A program made the position numbers and the translations under genes. A stretch of 64,000 bases of DNA, from assembly GCA_001874325.1 (NCBI GenBank), contig MPCW01000002.1:173119-237118 (forward strand), read 5' to 3'. The notes under the pieces were generated by a model. The model was not told the DNA's origin and did not search any database. It was given only the letters and a program-made list of their open reading frames with translations. The DNA is from Flavobacterium sp. MedPE-SWcel (GTDB taxonomy: Bacteria; Bacteroidota; Bacteroidia; Flavobacteriales; Flavobacteriaceae). This document shows positions 24,814-32,256 of this stretch, one piece after another. How positions within the stretch are numbered: position 1 is the stretch's first letter; every line of letters starts with the position of its first letter.

Positions 24814-27086
24814 AACTTCTCTTTTTTATCAATCGATTCCCATAAATCTCGAACTCTTTTTTTAGCTTTCTCTTTAAGATCATTTAGACTAAGCCCGTCT
24901 CCTTTTGCTCTCTTTGCTAATAATTCATCAACTACATAATATATCATTTCATCACGAACACTATCCCCTAAATGTTTAACCTTTGGAATTAATTCGCTTA
25001 ATTCATGTAACCTTTTGCCTTCCTCTAAATTTCTATCAACTTCATTCTTTGCTAAAATTTCATAATATTCTTCGAATAGCCTTTCTGTTTTAGGATCTAA
25101 AGTACTTTTTAGTCCAAAAAACTCTGAAGTCAGTATCTGATCTATTCTTAATTCACTTGGATCTGGAAGATCTTCTATAACTGTTACTTCTTTATTTTTA
25201 TCTCTTATTAAAACAAAAGCTTCTTTATCTTTTACTCCTCTTAAACATAATGGTTCATGTGTTGAAACAATGAATTGTAGTCTTGGAAATGCCCTTCTTA
25301 ACCTTTCGACTACCTGCATCTTCCATCTCGGATGCAAATGTGTCCCAATTTCATCAATTAAAATAATTCCTTCTGCTAAATCATATGTAATATTTTCTGA
25401 AGAAAGTGTAGCCATAATATCAACAGACAATGCATAAATTGTTCTATACCCATCACTTAGTTCTTTCATCGATGTCTTACCTTCATTTGATTTTATGTAA
25501 ATCTTCCCTCTTTCCCTAATCAATTTATCATCATTCGATAGAAGCATTAAATCTTTAAGAGTGATAGCAGCTCTATTAAATTGTTTCCTATCTCTATTTA
25601 AAAGCCAGTTATCAGCATCCTCAAGAGCAATACTATAATCAAAAAGATTCATGATTTTCACTCCTGAAAATTGCCCTTTCTCTGGTTTAATATTTTCATT
25701 CGGCAATAATCTAGTTGAACCATAACCTATTATATTCGTTAAAGGATTTATCAAAGAAGTAGTTACACTACTTGCGGTATTATTAAAATTTATTCTATGT
25801 TTTTCACCTCCATTATAGGTTAACTCAATATACCCTTTTCTTTTCCCTTTTTTTAACAGTTTTTGTTGAACAACTTCATGAGAAATATTTTCCAAATACG
25901 ATTGTGGACTAAGTGCAATTGCTATAGCCTTTATTATTGAACTTTTACCAACTCCGTTTTCCCCTAAAAATAAAACCCAGTCTTGATTTTCATCAAAGAT
26001 ATTTTCTTTAAAAGAGAGTTTTAAATCATTAAAACATCTATAATTTTTAACTTCAATAGCCTCTAAATATAATTGAGACCTCTGTTTTTCAAATAATTTA
26101 TTAATTTCTATAGCTGAAAGCTCTTCTATAGTTGAAAGCTTTTCTATAGCTGAAATCTTTTCTGAAAGCTCTTCTAAAAACCTATGACCAATAGGCATCT
26201 CCAATTTTTCTTTCGAAAAATCTAAATTCGAATTTCTCTTAGAAAAAGAAGACCTAGTTTTTCTTTCAGAAGGAAGGGAATTAAATTCTTTTTCAAAAAT
26301 AAAAGACTTAATAATCTCGTTATTAGATAGTTTTTTTTGAATAAAAATTCGAGAAGCTGCTAAAAAAGGTCTTTTAGAAGAACCTTTTAATATTTCATTC
26401 CAATATGATGTAATTCCTGTAACTCTCTCCCAATTCGATTCCTTATCTCCCCATATTTTAAGTAATTCTTGCCAATCAGAATCTATTTCATGAATAACTT
26501 TTTTTCTATCCGAAACCAAATCTGGCCTATTAAGCTTGAGTAACTCAATTGTATAATGCCCTCTCTCTGTTTTTCCTTTTACATTACCTTTATAATCAAA
26601 TATTAAATGCTCTTCAGGATCATCATTACAAGGATCAATTAAAATATAGTCTTCCTCTCTTATTACATCATTATAAGGTCTATTGACTCTTGATCTTTTA
26701 CCAATTACCGGAAACCATGCTGCTTTATACTGATTACAATTATAACAACTCGCATAAAAATTCTCCCATTCATTACTTAACCACCAATAATGTTCTTCTG
26801 CAAATTCGTTACTCAGGCCTCTAGTACCATTCTTAGGTCTAAAATGATCAAAGATCTGACTATTTATCTTTGATTCACAATATGCACATTTGCCATTAAA
26901 TAATTTTTTTAAAGCTTCTAAAATTGGTTTTTTTAACTTTCCTTCAAATTTTTGATGGAATTTTTTTTGACTTCGTTCTTTCTTCGAACCTTCATAAAAT
27001 AATTTCTGTCTACCTTTCATGATCTTCATTTCAACAGAAAAGAAAATCTCAGGAGTTCTTACTTTATTTCTATTCACTTTAATCAT
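24810..27086 (-). CDS. PtuA-like ATPase with an N-terminal HNH domain fusion
   Basis: 758 residues in two parts. The N-terminal part is a second PtuB-like HNH unit: CAYCES (Cys67, Cys70), DHFRPKNG (80-87), CYNCNQ (Cys114, Cys117) and DPCNDDPEEHL. The C-terminal part is an OLD/RecF-like ABC ATPase: IEVKNYRCFNDL, Walker A GENGVGKSS (375-383), signature LSDGYRT (543-549), Walker B ILIDEIGTHLHP (575-586) and STHEP. Usual PtuA proteins lack the HNH half. A short repeated segment (STIEELSAIE) links the two parts. It is the first gene of the Septu-like pair. Confidence 0.88.
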   Translation of the reverse strand: MIKVNRNKVRTPEIFFSVEMKIMKGRQKLFYEGSKKERSQKKFHQKFEGKLKKPILEALKKLFNGKCAYCESKINSQIFDHFRPKNGTRGLSNEFAEEHYWWLSNEWENFYASCYNCNQYKAAWFPVIGKRSRVNRPYNDVIREEDYILIDPCNDDPEEHLIFDYKGNVKGKTERGHYTIELLKLNRPDLVSDRKKVIHEIDSDWQELLKIWGDKESNWERVTGITSYWNEILKGSSKRPFLAASRIFIQKKLSNNEIIKSFIFEKEFNSLPSERKTRSSFSKRNSNLDFSKEKLEMPIGHRFLEELSEKISAIEKLSTIEELSAIEINKLFEKQRSQLYLEAIEVKNYRCFNDLKLSFKENIFDENQDWVLFLGENGVGKSSIIKAIAIALSPQSYLENISHEVVQQKLLKKGKRKGYIELTYNGGEKHRINFNNTASSVTTSLINPLTNIIGYGSTRLLPNENIKPEKGQFSGVKIMNLFDYSIALEDADNWLLNRDRKQFNRAAITLKDLMLLSNDDKLIRERGKIYIKSNEGKTSMKELSDGYRTIYALSVDIMATLSSENITYDLAEGIILIDEIGTHLHPRWKMQVVERLRRAFPRLQFIVSTHEPLCLRGVKDKEAFVLIRDKNKEVTVIEDLPDPSELRIDQILTSEFFGLKSTLDPKTERLFEEYYEILAKNEVDRNLEEGKRLHELSELIPKVKHLGDSVRDEMIYYVVDELLAKRAKGDGLSLNDLKEKAKKRVRDLWESIDKKEKL

Positions 27087-27228
27087 TTTAATAACAATTT
27101 AACAAATTTTTCAATTATCGAAAAATTTGGATGATTAGACTATGATTTTAACTAACTAATTATTTTTTTACTCATTATAAAAAGATTAACCAAAGCCTTT
27201 TTCTCAAAAGGGATTTTAGACTATTAAT

Positions 27229-27882
27229 CTACTTCTTTCTTTTTTCTAAATGAGCATCTATTTCATCTTTGAAATCATTTAGATCTTGATTCAAAATATC
27301 CACATCAACTAAATATAATTTTCTAAGATTAGCCAAGTGTTTTTTTCTACAACATTTTCTGAGCCTTCTTTTTGAGCCACAATAACAATTTTGATGTATT
27401 ACTAAAGGCCTTTCTAAACAAGCCATTAGCATTGCTCTTGCTGTACTTATAACATCATCAAGTTCTAAGATATCTTTATAACCTTCTATCCTACCTCGTT
27501 TACCATGAGGGTACTCTTCTGTAGGGTATTTTTTATCGATTTCATAAATCGAATTATTTTCTAAATAACGAATCAGTATTTCATTAATAAAATCCAATAA
27601 TGATTTGATAATCGTTTTAAGTAATATTTGACATCTAGCTCTTGTTGTAAAACAAAGAGAACCAGACTCTGGATAAACATGGCGATCCATTTTTACAGGT
27701 ATTCTTCCTCCTGTTTCATATACAATTGGAAAAAGACGAGGATAACTATTAAGATTAATTACAACATCATAACTATCTCCATCCGGTAAAAACAACTCTC
27801 CTTCTAATGAATTATTTTCTGGTTTGTATTCTAATCCTTTATGAAAACTTAAAACATCTTCAATTTGTACTTTAATGTCCAT
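27229..27882 (-). CDS. E2-like ubiquitin-conjugating protein with SEC-C-type zinc motif (CBASS)
   Basis: 217 residues from the ATG at 27882, which overlaps the CD-NTase stop by 11 bp; an ATG at 27900 would add 6 residues. YPRLFPIVYETGGRIP and RHVYPESGSLCFT form a bacterial E2 core, with the likely catalytic Cys77 (Cys83 from the long start). The tail has CYCGSKRRLRKCC, like a SEC-C zinc motif. No E1 or JAB gene is present, as in short type II CBASS, where the E2 alone attaches to and primes the CD-NTase. The order effector, CD-NTase, E2 supports this. Confidence 0.85.
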   Translation of the reverse strand: MDIKVQIEDVLSFHKGLEYKPENNSLEGELFLPDGDSYDVVINLNSYPRLFPIVYETGGRIPVKMDRHVYPESGSLCFTTRARCQILLKTIIKSLLDFINEILIRYLENNSIYEIDKKYPTEEYPHGKRGRIEGYKDILELDDVISTARAMLMACLERPLVIHQNCYCGSKRRLRKCCRKKHLANLRKLYLVDVDILNQDLNDFKDEIDAHLEKRKK

Positions 27883-28879
27883 AAGGTTTCGGTGTAACAA
27901 GAGCAGAAGCTAATGATGTTTTTAATGCATCATTTTTAACCTGTTGATCTTCATCTTCTCCTTTTGGAAAGCGAGAACCAAACTGCTTATCTATTAATAT
28001 TTCAGAAGCTTTCTTGAAGTTACTTTCCTCTGAAGCTTTTATACAATCATCCTTAAGACTTCTTAAGGTAGAAAGAAAGTTGTTCTTTCTTGTTTCACTA
28101 TAATTTTCAAAGACATCCTCTCCTGATGGCGTTGTAGGTCTATAACACTTAAAACCGTTCTCTTTATTAAGAGTTTCATCAATAGATTTTACAGTTTCTC
28201 TAAATGCTTCGTCTAAATTATCTGAATCTACATAGTTGTCGGTAGCAAGTATAGATAATTCAAAACCGCTAGGTAACTTGAGACTAGAGTTATTTATTTC
28301 TCTATAATTTTTCCAAGCTTTCAAACAACGTACTATAGCTTCAAGCCTACTTCTTATTTTCTTTTTTTCATTAAACCACTCATAAAACTCTTTAGGATCA
28401 CTATCTATCCATCCTTTTGACTTATGAGCTAATTCAAAATTATCTCCCTCTTTATAATAAATAGGTAAATCTATATGATGACCGTCAGCAAATATTACTC
28501 TAACACAAGTAGTTTTTCTCATAGAGTCTTTACCAGTATGGTTCTCAGTTGCTCTAAAAACCCAATTATGCCAAGTGTCTATCGTTTGCTTTACATCATC
28601 TTCATCGTTATAAATAAAATAAACACCATCATCTAAATCATACTTCCTCAAAGCACTTCCATCATCTTCATATTCTACTATTGGGTTAATAGTGGTATTC
28701 ATTTCAAATGATCCTTGACTATTGAACTTTGGTTTTATTTCATCTGGTTTATTTTCTTTAAACCAATTCCTTATCTTTTTACGGAGTTCTTTTCTACTTG
28801 TTTTTAAGGAATCTTTTCTACTATTGTTAAGCTTGATTTCTTTATCAAACTTATTATATTCTTTATTTAATACTGCCAT
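27872..28879 (-). CDS. CD-NTase (cGAS/DncV-like nucleotidyltransferase) of a CBASS system
   Basis: 335 residues with the nucleotidyltransferase core: QGSFEMNTTINPI (Gly56-Ser57), YDLDDGVYF (Asp81, Asp83) and a third acidic residue in HHIDLPIYY (Asp137). This fits the DncV-like clade. On phage infection it would make a cyclic nucleotide that opens the neighbouring membrane effector. The C-terminus is VTPKPYGH, that is, a Gly one residue from the end, of interest because E2 proteins conjugate CD-NTase C-termini. It lies 12 bp after the Cap15-like gene. Confidence 0.92.
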   Translation of the reverse strand: MAVLNKEYNKFDKEIKLNNSRKDSLKTSRKELRKKIRNWFKENKPDEIKPKFNSQGSFEMNTTINPIVEYEDDGSALRKYDLDDGVYFIYNDEDDVKQTIDTWHNWVFRATENHTGKDSMRKTTCVRVIFADGHHIDLPIYYKEGDNFELAHKSKGWIDSDPKEFYEWFNEKKKIRSRLEAIVRCLKAWKNYREINNSSLKLPSGFELSILATDNYVDSDNLDEAFRETVKSIDETLNKENGFKCYRPTTPSGEDVFENYSETRKNNFLSTLRSLKDDCIKASEESNFKKASEILIDKQFGSRFPKGEDEDQQVKNDALKTSLASALVTPKPYGH

Positions 28880-28891
28880 TTTAAGTCTTTT

Positions 28892-29512
28892 TTAAAATTC
28901 GTGTTCAAGATCATTGCTTACCCATTTTAAGTCTTCAAAATTACCCCTCGTTTGGAAAGGTGTCCTATCGGTATAATAACCACCGGATAATATTTTAGTA
29001 TTACCTTTTTTAATAAACTTGATTATTTCTGTACCATAATGCGGAGGGAAACCTTGATCTTTACTTCCGTCATTTAAATAATTATAAATCAAATTATAAT
29101 GCTTGTCATCATCAGTTTTTTCTACATACATTCCCTTATTAACTGATAAAGAAGATGCTGATACTCCATCAGTTTTCTTAGTAAAAGATGATACTGATAT
29201 TTTGCTGCCTTTTTGAGATATTATTTTAACGTGATCTAATTTACCTGTTTTAGTATTGCCCTTATTATCCTTATACTGATACACAATCTTTCCTTCATAC
29301 CTACCTGAAAAATCATCTATCCAAAATAAGTACTTAAACGGAGGATATCTCCATAAATACTCCGTAACAATCAAAATCAAAAAAGAGACTAAACTTAAAA
29401 TAGAAACTGATAATACCCAATACTCTTTTGCTAAATACACTACAACAAAAAAGGCTATTATAAGTACTATTAAATAAGAGGGCTTATAATACTTAAAGTA
29501 ATCTTTTTCCAT
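28892..29512 (-). CDS. Cap15-like effector: two membrane helices plus beta-barrel sensor
   Basis: 206 residues. Two N-terminal membrane helices (about 13-30 and 32-50) are followed by a beta-rich domain beginning WIDDFSGRYEGKIVYQY, with KLDHVKIISQKGSKISVSSF and TRGNFEDLKWV near the end. This matches the '2TM-beta' CBASS effector class (Cap15), in which the barrel binds the cyclic nucleotide and the helices disrupt the inner membrane. It sits 1 bp after a small HNH gene and 12 bp before the CD-NTase. Confidence 0.85.
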   Translation of the reverse strand: MEKDYFKYYKPSYLIVLIIAFFVVVYLAKEYWVLSVSILSLVSFLILIVTEYLWRYPPFKYLFWIDDFSGRYEGKIVYQYKDNKGNTKTGKLDHVKIISQKGSKISVSSFTKKTDGVSASSLSVNKGMYVEKTDDDKHYNLIYNYLNDGSKDQGFPPHYGTEIIKFIKKGNTKILSGGYYTDRTPFQTRGNFEDLKWVSNDLEHEF

Positions 29513-29513
29513 A

Positions 29514-29762
29514 TTAATATCTATCTCCTTTTTTACGGTTAGAACTTGTTTGAAGAATTCTAAGGTTATTTAAATGATCAGTTCCACCTTTTTCTTTAGG
29601 TTTAGAATGATCAATTTCCCATCTCATCGGGGTTGCTTTTCCGTAAGAATGATAATAAACTTCATTCCCTTCCTGGTCTTTCCTGTAGAGGTTAGGATCT
29701 TTCCCTCTTACTTTACTGGCTTTTTCCCATACATTATCTTTTTTCTTTTGATATTGCATCAT
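29514..29762 (-). CDS. Small HNH endonuclease at the head of the CBASS operon
   Basis: 82 residues, almost entirely an HNH unit: MRWEIDHSKPKEKGGTDHL with the Asp-His pair, then NNLRILQTSSNRKKGDRY. The usual zinc cysteines are absent. Its stop is 1 bp from the effector start, so it is co-translated with the CBASS genes. A second effector, a homing-type enzyme or an inserted passenger are all possible. Confidence 0.8.
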   Translation of the reverse strand: MMQYQKKKDNVWEKASKVRGKDPNLYRKDQEGNEVYYHSYGKATPMRWEIDHSKPKEKGGTDHLNNLRILQTSSNRKKGDRY

Positions 29763-29780
29763 ATAATAAATATTTATTTA

Positions 29781-29947
29781 ACCGCCGTTTAAAACGGTAG
29801 ACAGTAAATAAAACCGAGAAAAGAGAAATTTTGATATATCGAAGAAAGACGCTACTTTCGCGCGCACTAAACTCGGAGTGATTACTCTTTTCTAATCAAT
29901 CACTCTAAACTTAAAAAGTCCTTTCGGTCGGATGTTAGGACTTTTTT
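29781..29947 (+). ncRNA. Candidate structured RNA with terminator
   Basis: Plus-strand stems in order: CCGTTT/AAACGG (29785-29797); CCGAG (29814-29818) with CTCGG (29872-29876), enclosing GAAAG/CTTTC (29844-29859); GAGTGATT (29876-29883) with AATCACTC (29898-29905); and a terminator AAAAAGTCCT (29913-29922) with AGGACTTTTT (29937-29946). The order of helices ending in a terminator suggests a small RNA. Alternatively it is the leader of the minus-strand CBASS operon, since the last hairpin also has T5 on that strand. Confidence 0.45.
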
Positions 29948-30290
29948 CATTTTATCTCTGATTACTTAACAATTACTATTCCTTATTAAGAAAATACTTA
30001 GTATTAGACACTTTGTCATACTTTTAGTATAGATTATTGTAAATATTTTAACACTCTTACTACAAGTCTATTATGACAGTATTCAAAATGAATAATTGTC
30101 ATAATATTTTGTGTTAACAAATAACATATATGGTAAACCACTGAAGTTATGATAGATAAATAAGTAGTAAAATATACAGAAAGTAATAAATCAAAAAAAG
30201 TTAAAAGAATATTTGAATTTATAGGAAAGTCAATAGAATTACAATAATGATCTAAACTCTAATTAAAAAAGAATATCAAAAGGCTCTATT
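29948..30290. other. AT-rich spacer with a long inverted repeat
   Basis: No gene. An inverted repeat lies at 30069-30106 (TATTATGACA-GTATTC against GAATA-ATTGTCATAATA). Around 30164-30247 a startless frame reads KYTESNKSKKVKRIFEFIGK and stops at TAA, a possible gene remnant. Confidence 0.45.
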
Positions 30291-30764
30291 TTATTTTTTA
30301 GAATCTCCTGACAACAAACTTATTAGCCCTAAAACTGCTGCACCACCTATTATCCAGGCAGCTGCATTTGAACCTTTATCCTTTTTACTCTCCATCTTAT
30401 TGATTTCGTCCTCTAATTTATTAATTGCTAATTCAGGATTGTTTCTCGAAAATGAAATGATAGGGTGTCTGAAGTTGGAATCTATTGGGACTATATCCTC
30501 TACAATTAATAATGTTTGAATTTTGGAGTTAAGAGCAGTTTCCCACTCATTCATAACTCTTTGTCTCTCCATAGATTTACCAGTAACTAAACCAATAACT
30601 AATTGTGAATTATTAATACTATTAATAGTTAAAGGACTTAGCTTTTCATTAAAATCGCTACTTTGAGATATACTACATCCTTTATTTTGAAGTTCATTTG
30701 CTAATAATGACAGAATATATTCATCTTGATCATTTAATGAATATGAAAGAAATACATTGATCAT
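30291..30764 (-). CDS. TIR-domain protein with C-terminal membrane helix
   Basis: 157 residues. The N-terminus is a short TIR domain: VFLSYSLNDQDEYILSLLAN, VIGLVTGKSM, and VMNEWETAL, where Glu73 fits the NADase glutamate of the (W/x)xxE segment in SARM1- and Thoeris-type TIRs. The end holds a Gly/Ala/Leu membrane helix (AAAWIIGGAAVLGLISLL, 133-151). It overlaps the upstream nuclease gene by 4 bp. I infer a two-gene defence unit in which the nuclease-fold protein senses DNA and the TIR protein acts on NAD or the membrane. Confidence 0.75.
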   Translation of the reverse strand: MINVFLSYSLNDQDEYILSLLANELQNKGCSISQSSDFNEKLSPLTINSINNSQLVIGLVTGKSMERQRVMNEWETALNSKIQTLLIVEDIVPIDSNFRHPIISFSRNNPELAINKLEDEINKMESKKDKGSNAAAWIIGGAAVLGLISLLSGDSKK

Positions 30765-31270
30765 TGTGTTGGTAATTTAGAAGTTAAAAACTCATTATAA
30801 TCAGGAAAGAACACTTCAAAAAGACTTCTTCTAATCTTTAGCTTCTGAAGAAATTGTCTTCCATCCCAATATTCATAATGATAATTATATCTACATTCGT
30901 CATTTAAACGAGTAAAAAGCTTTGTTACAGTTTCTGTAGGATTGCTTTTACAAATCAGTAAGTAACCTGATGCTTTGTAAGAATGTATTAATGTTGGGAT
31001 ATTAATAGTATTTATAGCCGATGCTGGAATATTTTTATCCCAAAATTTACATTGTACTATCCATCTTCTCTTAAATATTTTTATATCATCACTTATTGAA
31101 AAATCTATTAAAATATCTACACCTCCATCAGAACCAATACCATTCTGAATTAAGTCAACATTTGATATATTGTTATTTTTATCTTCTTTAATATCTCTAA
31201 AATATGCAGCAACGAGCTCTTCAAAATGAGTGCCATCACTTATTTCTTCATAAGACAATGTATTACGCAT
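30761..31270 (-). CDS. Mrr/PD-(D/E)XK-type restriction endonuclease-like protein
   Basis: 169 residues. HFEELVAAYFRD supplies the family's N-terminal helix and acidic residue; GIGSDGGVDILIDF supplies the Asp; and WIVQCKFWDKNI is the QxK-like strand, the Mrr-cat core. Then AINTINIPTLIHSYKASGYL and LICKSNPTET follow, as in Mrr enzymes. It is the first gene of a two-gene unit with the TIR protein. It lacks a separate DNA-binding domain, so it is smaller than full Mrr (~300 residues). Confidence 0.8.
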   Translation of the reverse strand: MRNTLSYEEISDGTHFEELVAAYFRDIKEDKNNNISNVDLIQNGIGSDGGVDILIDFSISDDIKIFKRRWIVQCKFWDKNIPASAINTINIPTLIHSYKASGYLLICKSNPTETVTKLFTRLNDECRYNYHYEYWDGRQFLQKLKIRRSLFEVFFPDYNEFLTSKLPTQ

Positions 31271-31432
31271 ACAGTGTGTTTTTAATGTTTCTCATCTATT
31301 TCTTGTTCAATTATACAATATTTTTCCTTTACATCATCATTTTTATTCTGATACAATATTTTTTTAAAAAACATAAATCTTACGATATATATGTTTTTAT
31401 CACATATTATATTACTTAAAAACATATTTTGC

Positions 31433-31440
31433 TATTTTTG
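31433..31440 (+). promoter_or_regulatory. Possible promoter -7 box of the late operon
   Basis: TATTTTTG matches TAnnTTTG only 4 bp before the terS ATG. If used, the transcript would be almost leaderless. No clear -33 element was seen. Confidence 0.3.
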
Positions 31441-31444
31441 TTGT

Positions 31445-32014
31445 ATGAGAGAAAACAAGTTAACAATAAAGCAAGAAGCGTTTGCGCAAGCCTATATAAA
31501 ACTTGGTGATAAATCAGCTGCTTATAGAGAGGCTTACTCTACTAAAAACATGAAGCCAAACACTATTCATGTAAAAGCAAATGAGCTTGCTAGCAACGGT
31601 AATGTAGCGGTAAGGATAAAACAGTTACAAGAAGAACTGAAAGACCGTAATCAAGCTACTATTGATGAAATTGTTGGTTCTTTATCAGATATGCTCAGGT
31701 TTGATATTGCAGACTTGTATGATGACACAGGAAAATTAAAAAACATAAAAGACATTCCTAAGAAAGCGAGACTTATGATCTCAGAACTTAGCATAGAAGA
31801 AATAAAGGACCTGTCGGACAAAAAGTCAACAGTAATTGGTCAAACAAAGAAAATAAAGCTCTTTGACAAACTAAACGTTGTTGAAAAGCTTATGAAGCAC
31901 TTTGGAGGATATGAAAAAGACAATAAACAGAAAACTATTGATCTCGGAGAGGGTTGGAATCCTGAAAAAGAAAAACGTCTAGAAGCATTAAGAAGTAAAT
32001 TAAGCAATGGCTAG
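31445..32014 (+). CDS. terS: Terminase small subunit
   Basis: 189 residues from the ATG at 31445 (MRENKLTIKQEAFAQAYIK); a farther upstream ATG at 31391 would add an unlikely hydrophobic leader. KQEAFAQAYIKLGDKSAAYREAY is the terminase-small HTH. A helical oligomerisation region follows, with FDIADLYDDTGKLKNI, common in this family. It recognises phage DNA ends and passes them to TerL. It opens the late module after the cargo island. Confidence 0.9.
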   Translation: MRENKLTIKQEAFAQAYIKLGDKSAAYREAYSTKNMKPNTIHVKANELASNGNVAVRIKQLQEELKDRNQATIDEIVGSLSDMLRFDIADLYDDTGKLKNIKDIPKKARLMISELSIEEIKDLSDKKSTVIGQTKKIKLFDKLNVVEKLMKHFGGYEKDNKQKTIDLGEGWNPEKEKRLEALRSKLSNG

Positions 32015-32079
32015 TATTTTTTTAAAAACACAGTAGCATATTTTACAACTTATTTGCAATATATAAAACCCTCTAAAAA

Positions 32080-32256
32080 ATGATAACAATTAACAACGGT
32101 GCAATATTTATAAATGGTACACAGACAACAGACCCAGAACTTATAGGGTGTGCAGTTTTAGACTTTGCTGAAACTACAGAAGATGATAGCTATGCTATTC
32201 ATTTAAAAGACGAGGATGTGTTCATCGAAAATAAAGAAGAGAATAACAATAAATAA
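32080..32256 (+). CDS. Small phage protein between the terminase genes
   Basis: 58 codons from the ATG at 32080: MITINNGAIFINGTQTTDPE, then LIGCAVLDFAETTEDDSYAI, ending in an Asn/Lys tail. It overlaps the TerL start by 41 bp. Coherent codon use and tight spacing support it; function unknown. Confidence 0.5.
   Translation: MITINNGAIFINGTQTTDPELIGCAVLDFAETTEDDSYAIHLKDEDVFIENKEENNNK

Noticed and set aside
23929..27086. A retron (PtuA/PtuB type with reverse transcriptase and msr-msd RNA)
   Set aside because: No reverse transcriptase frame occurs anywhere in the island, so the ATPase/HNH pair is better called Septu-like.
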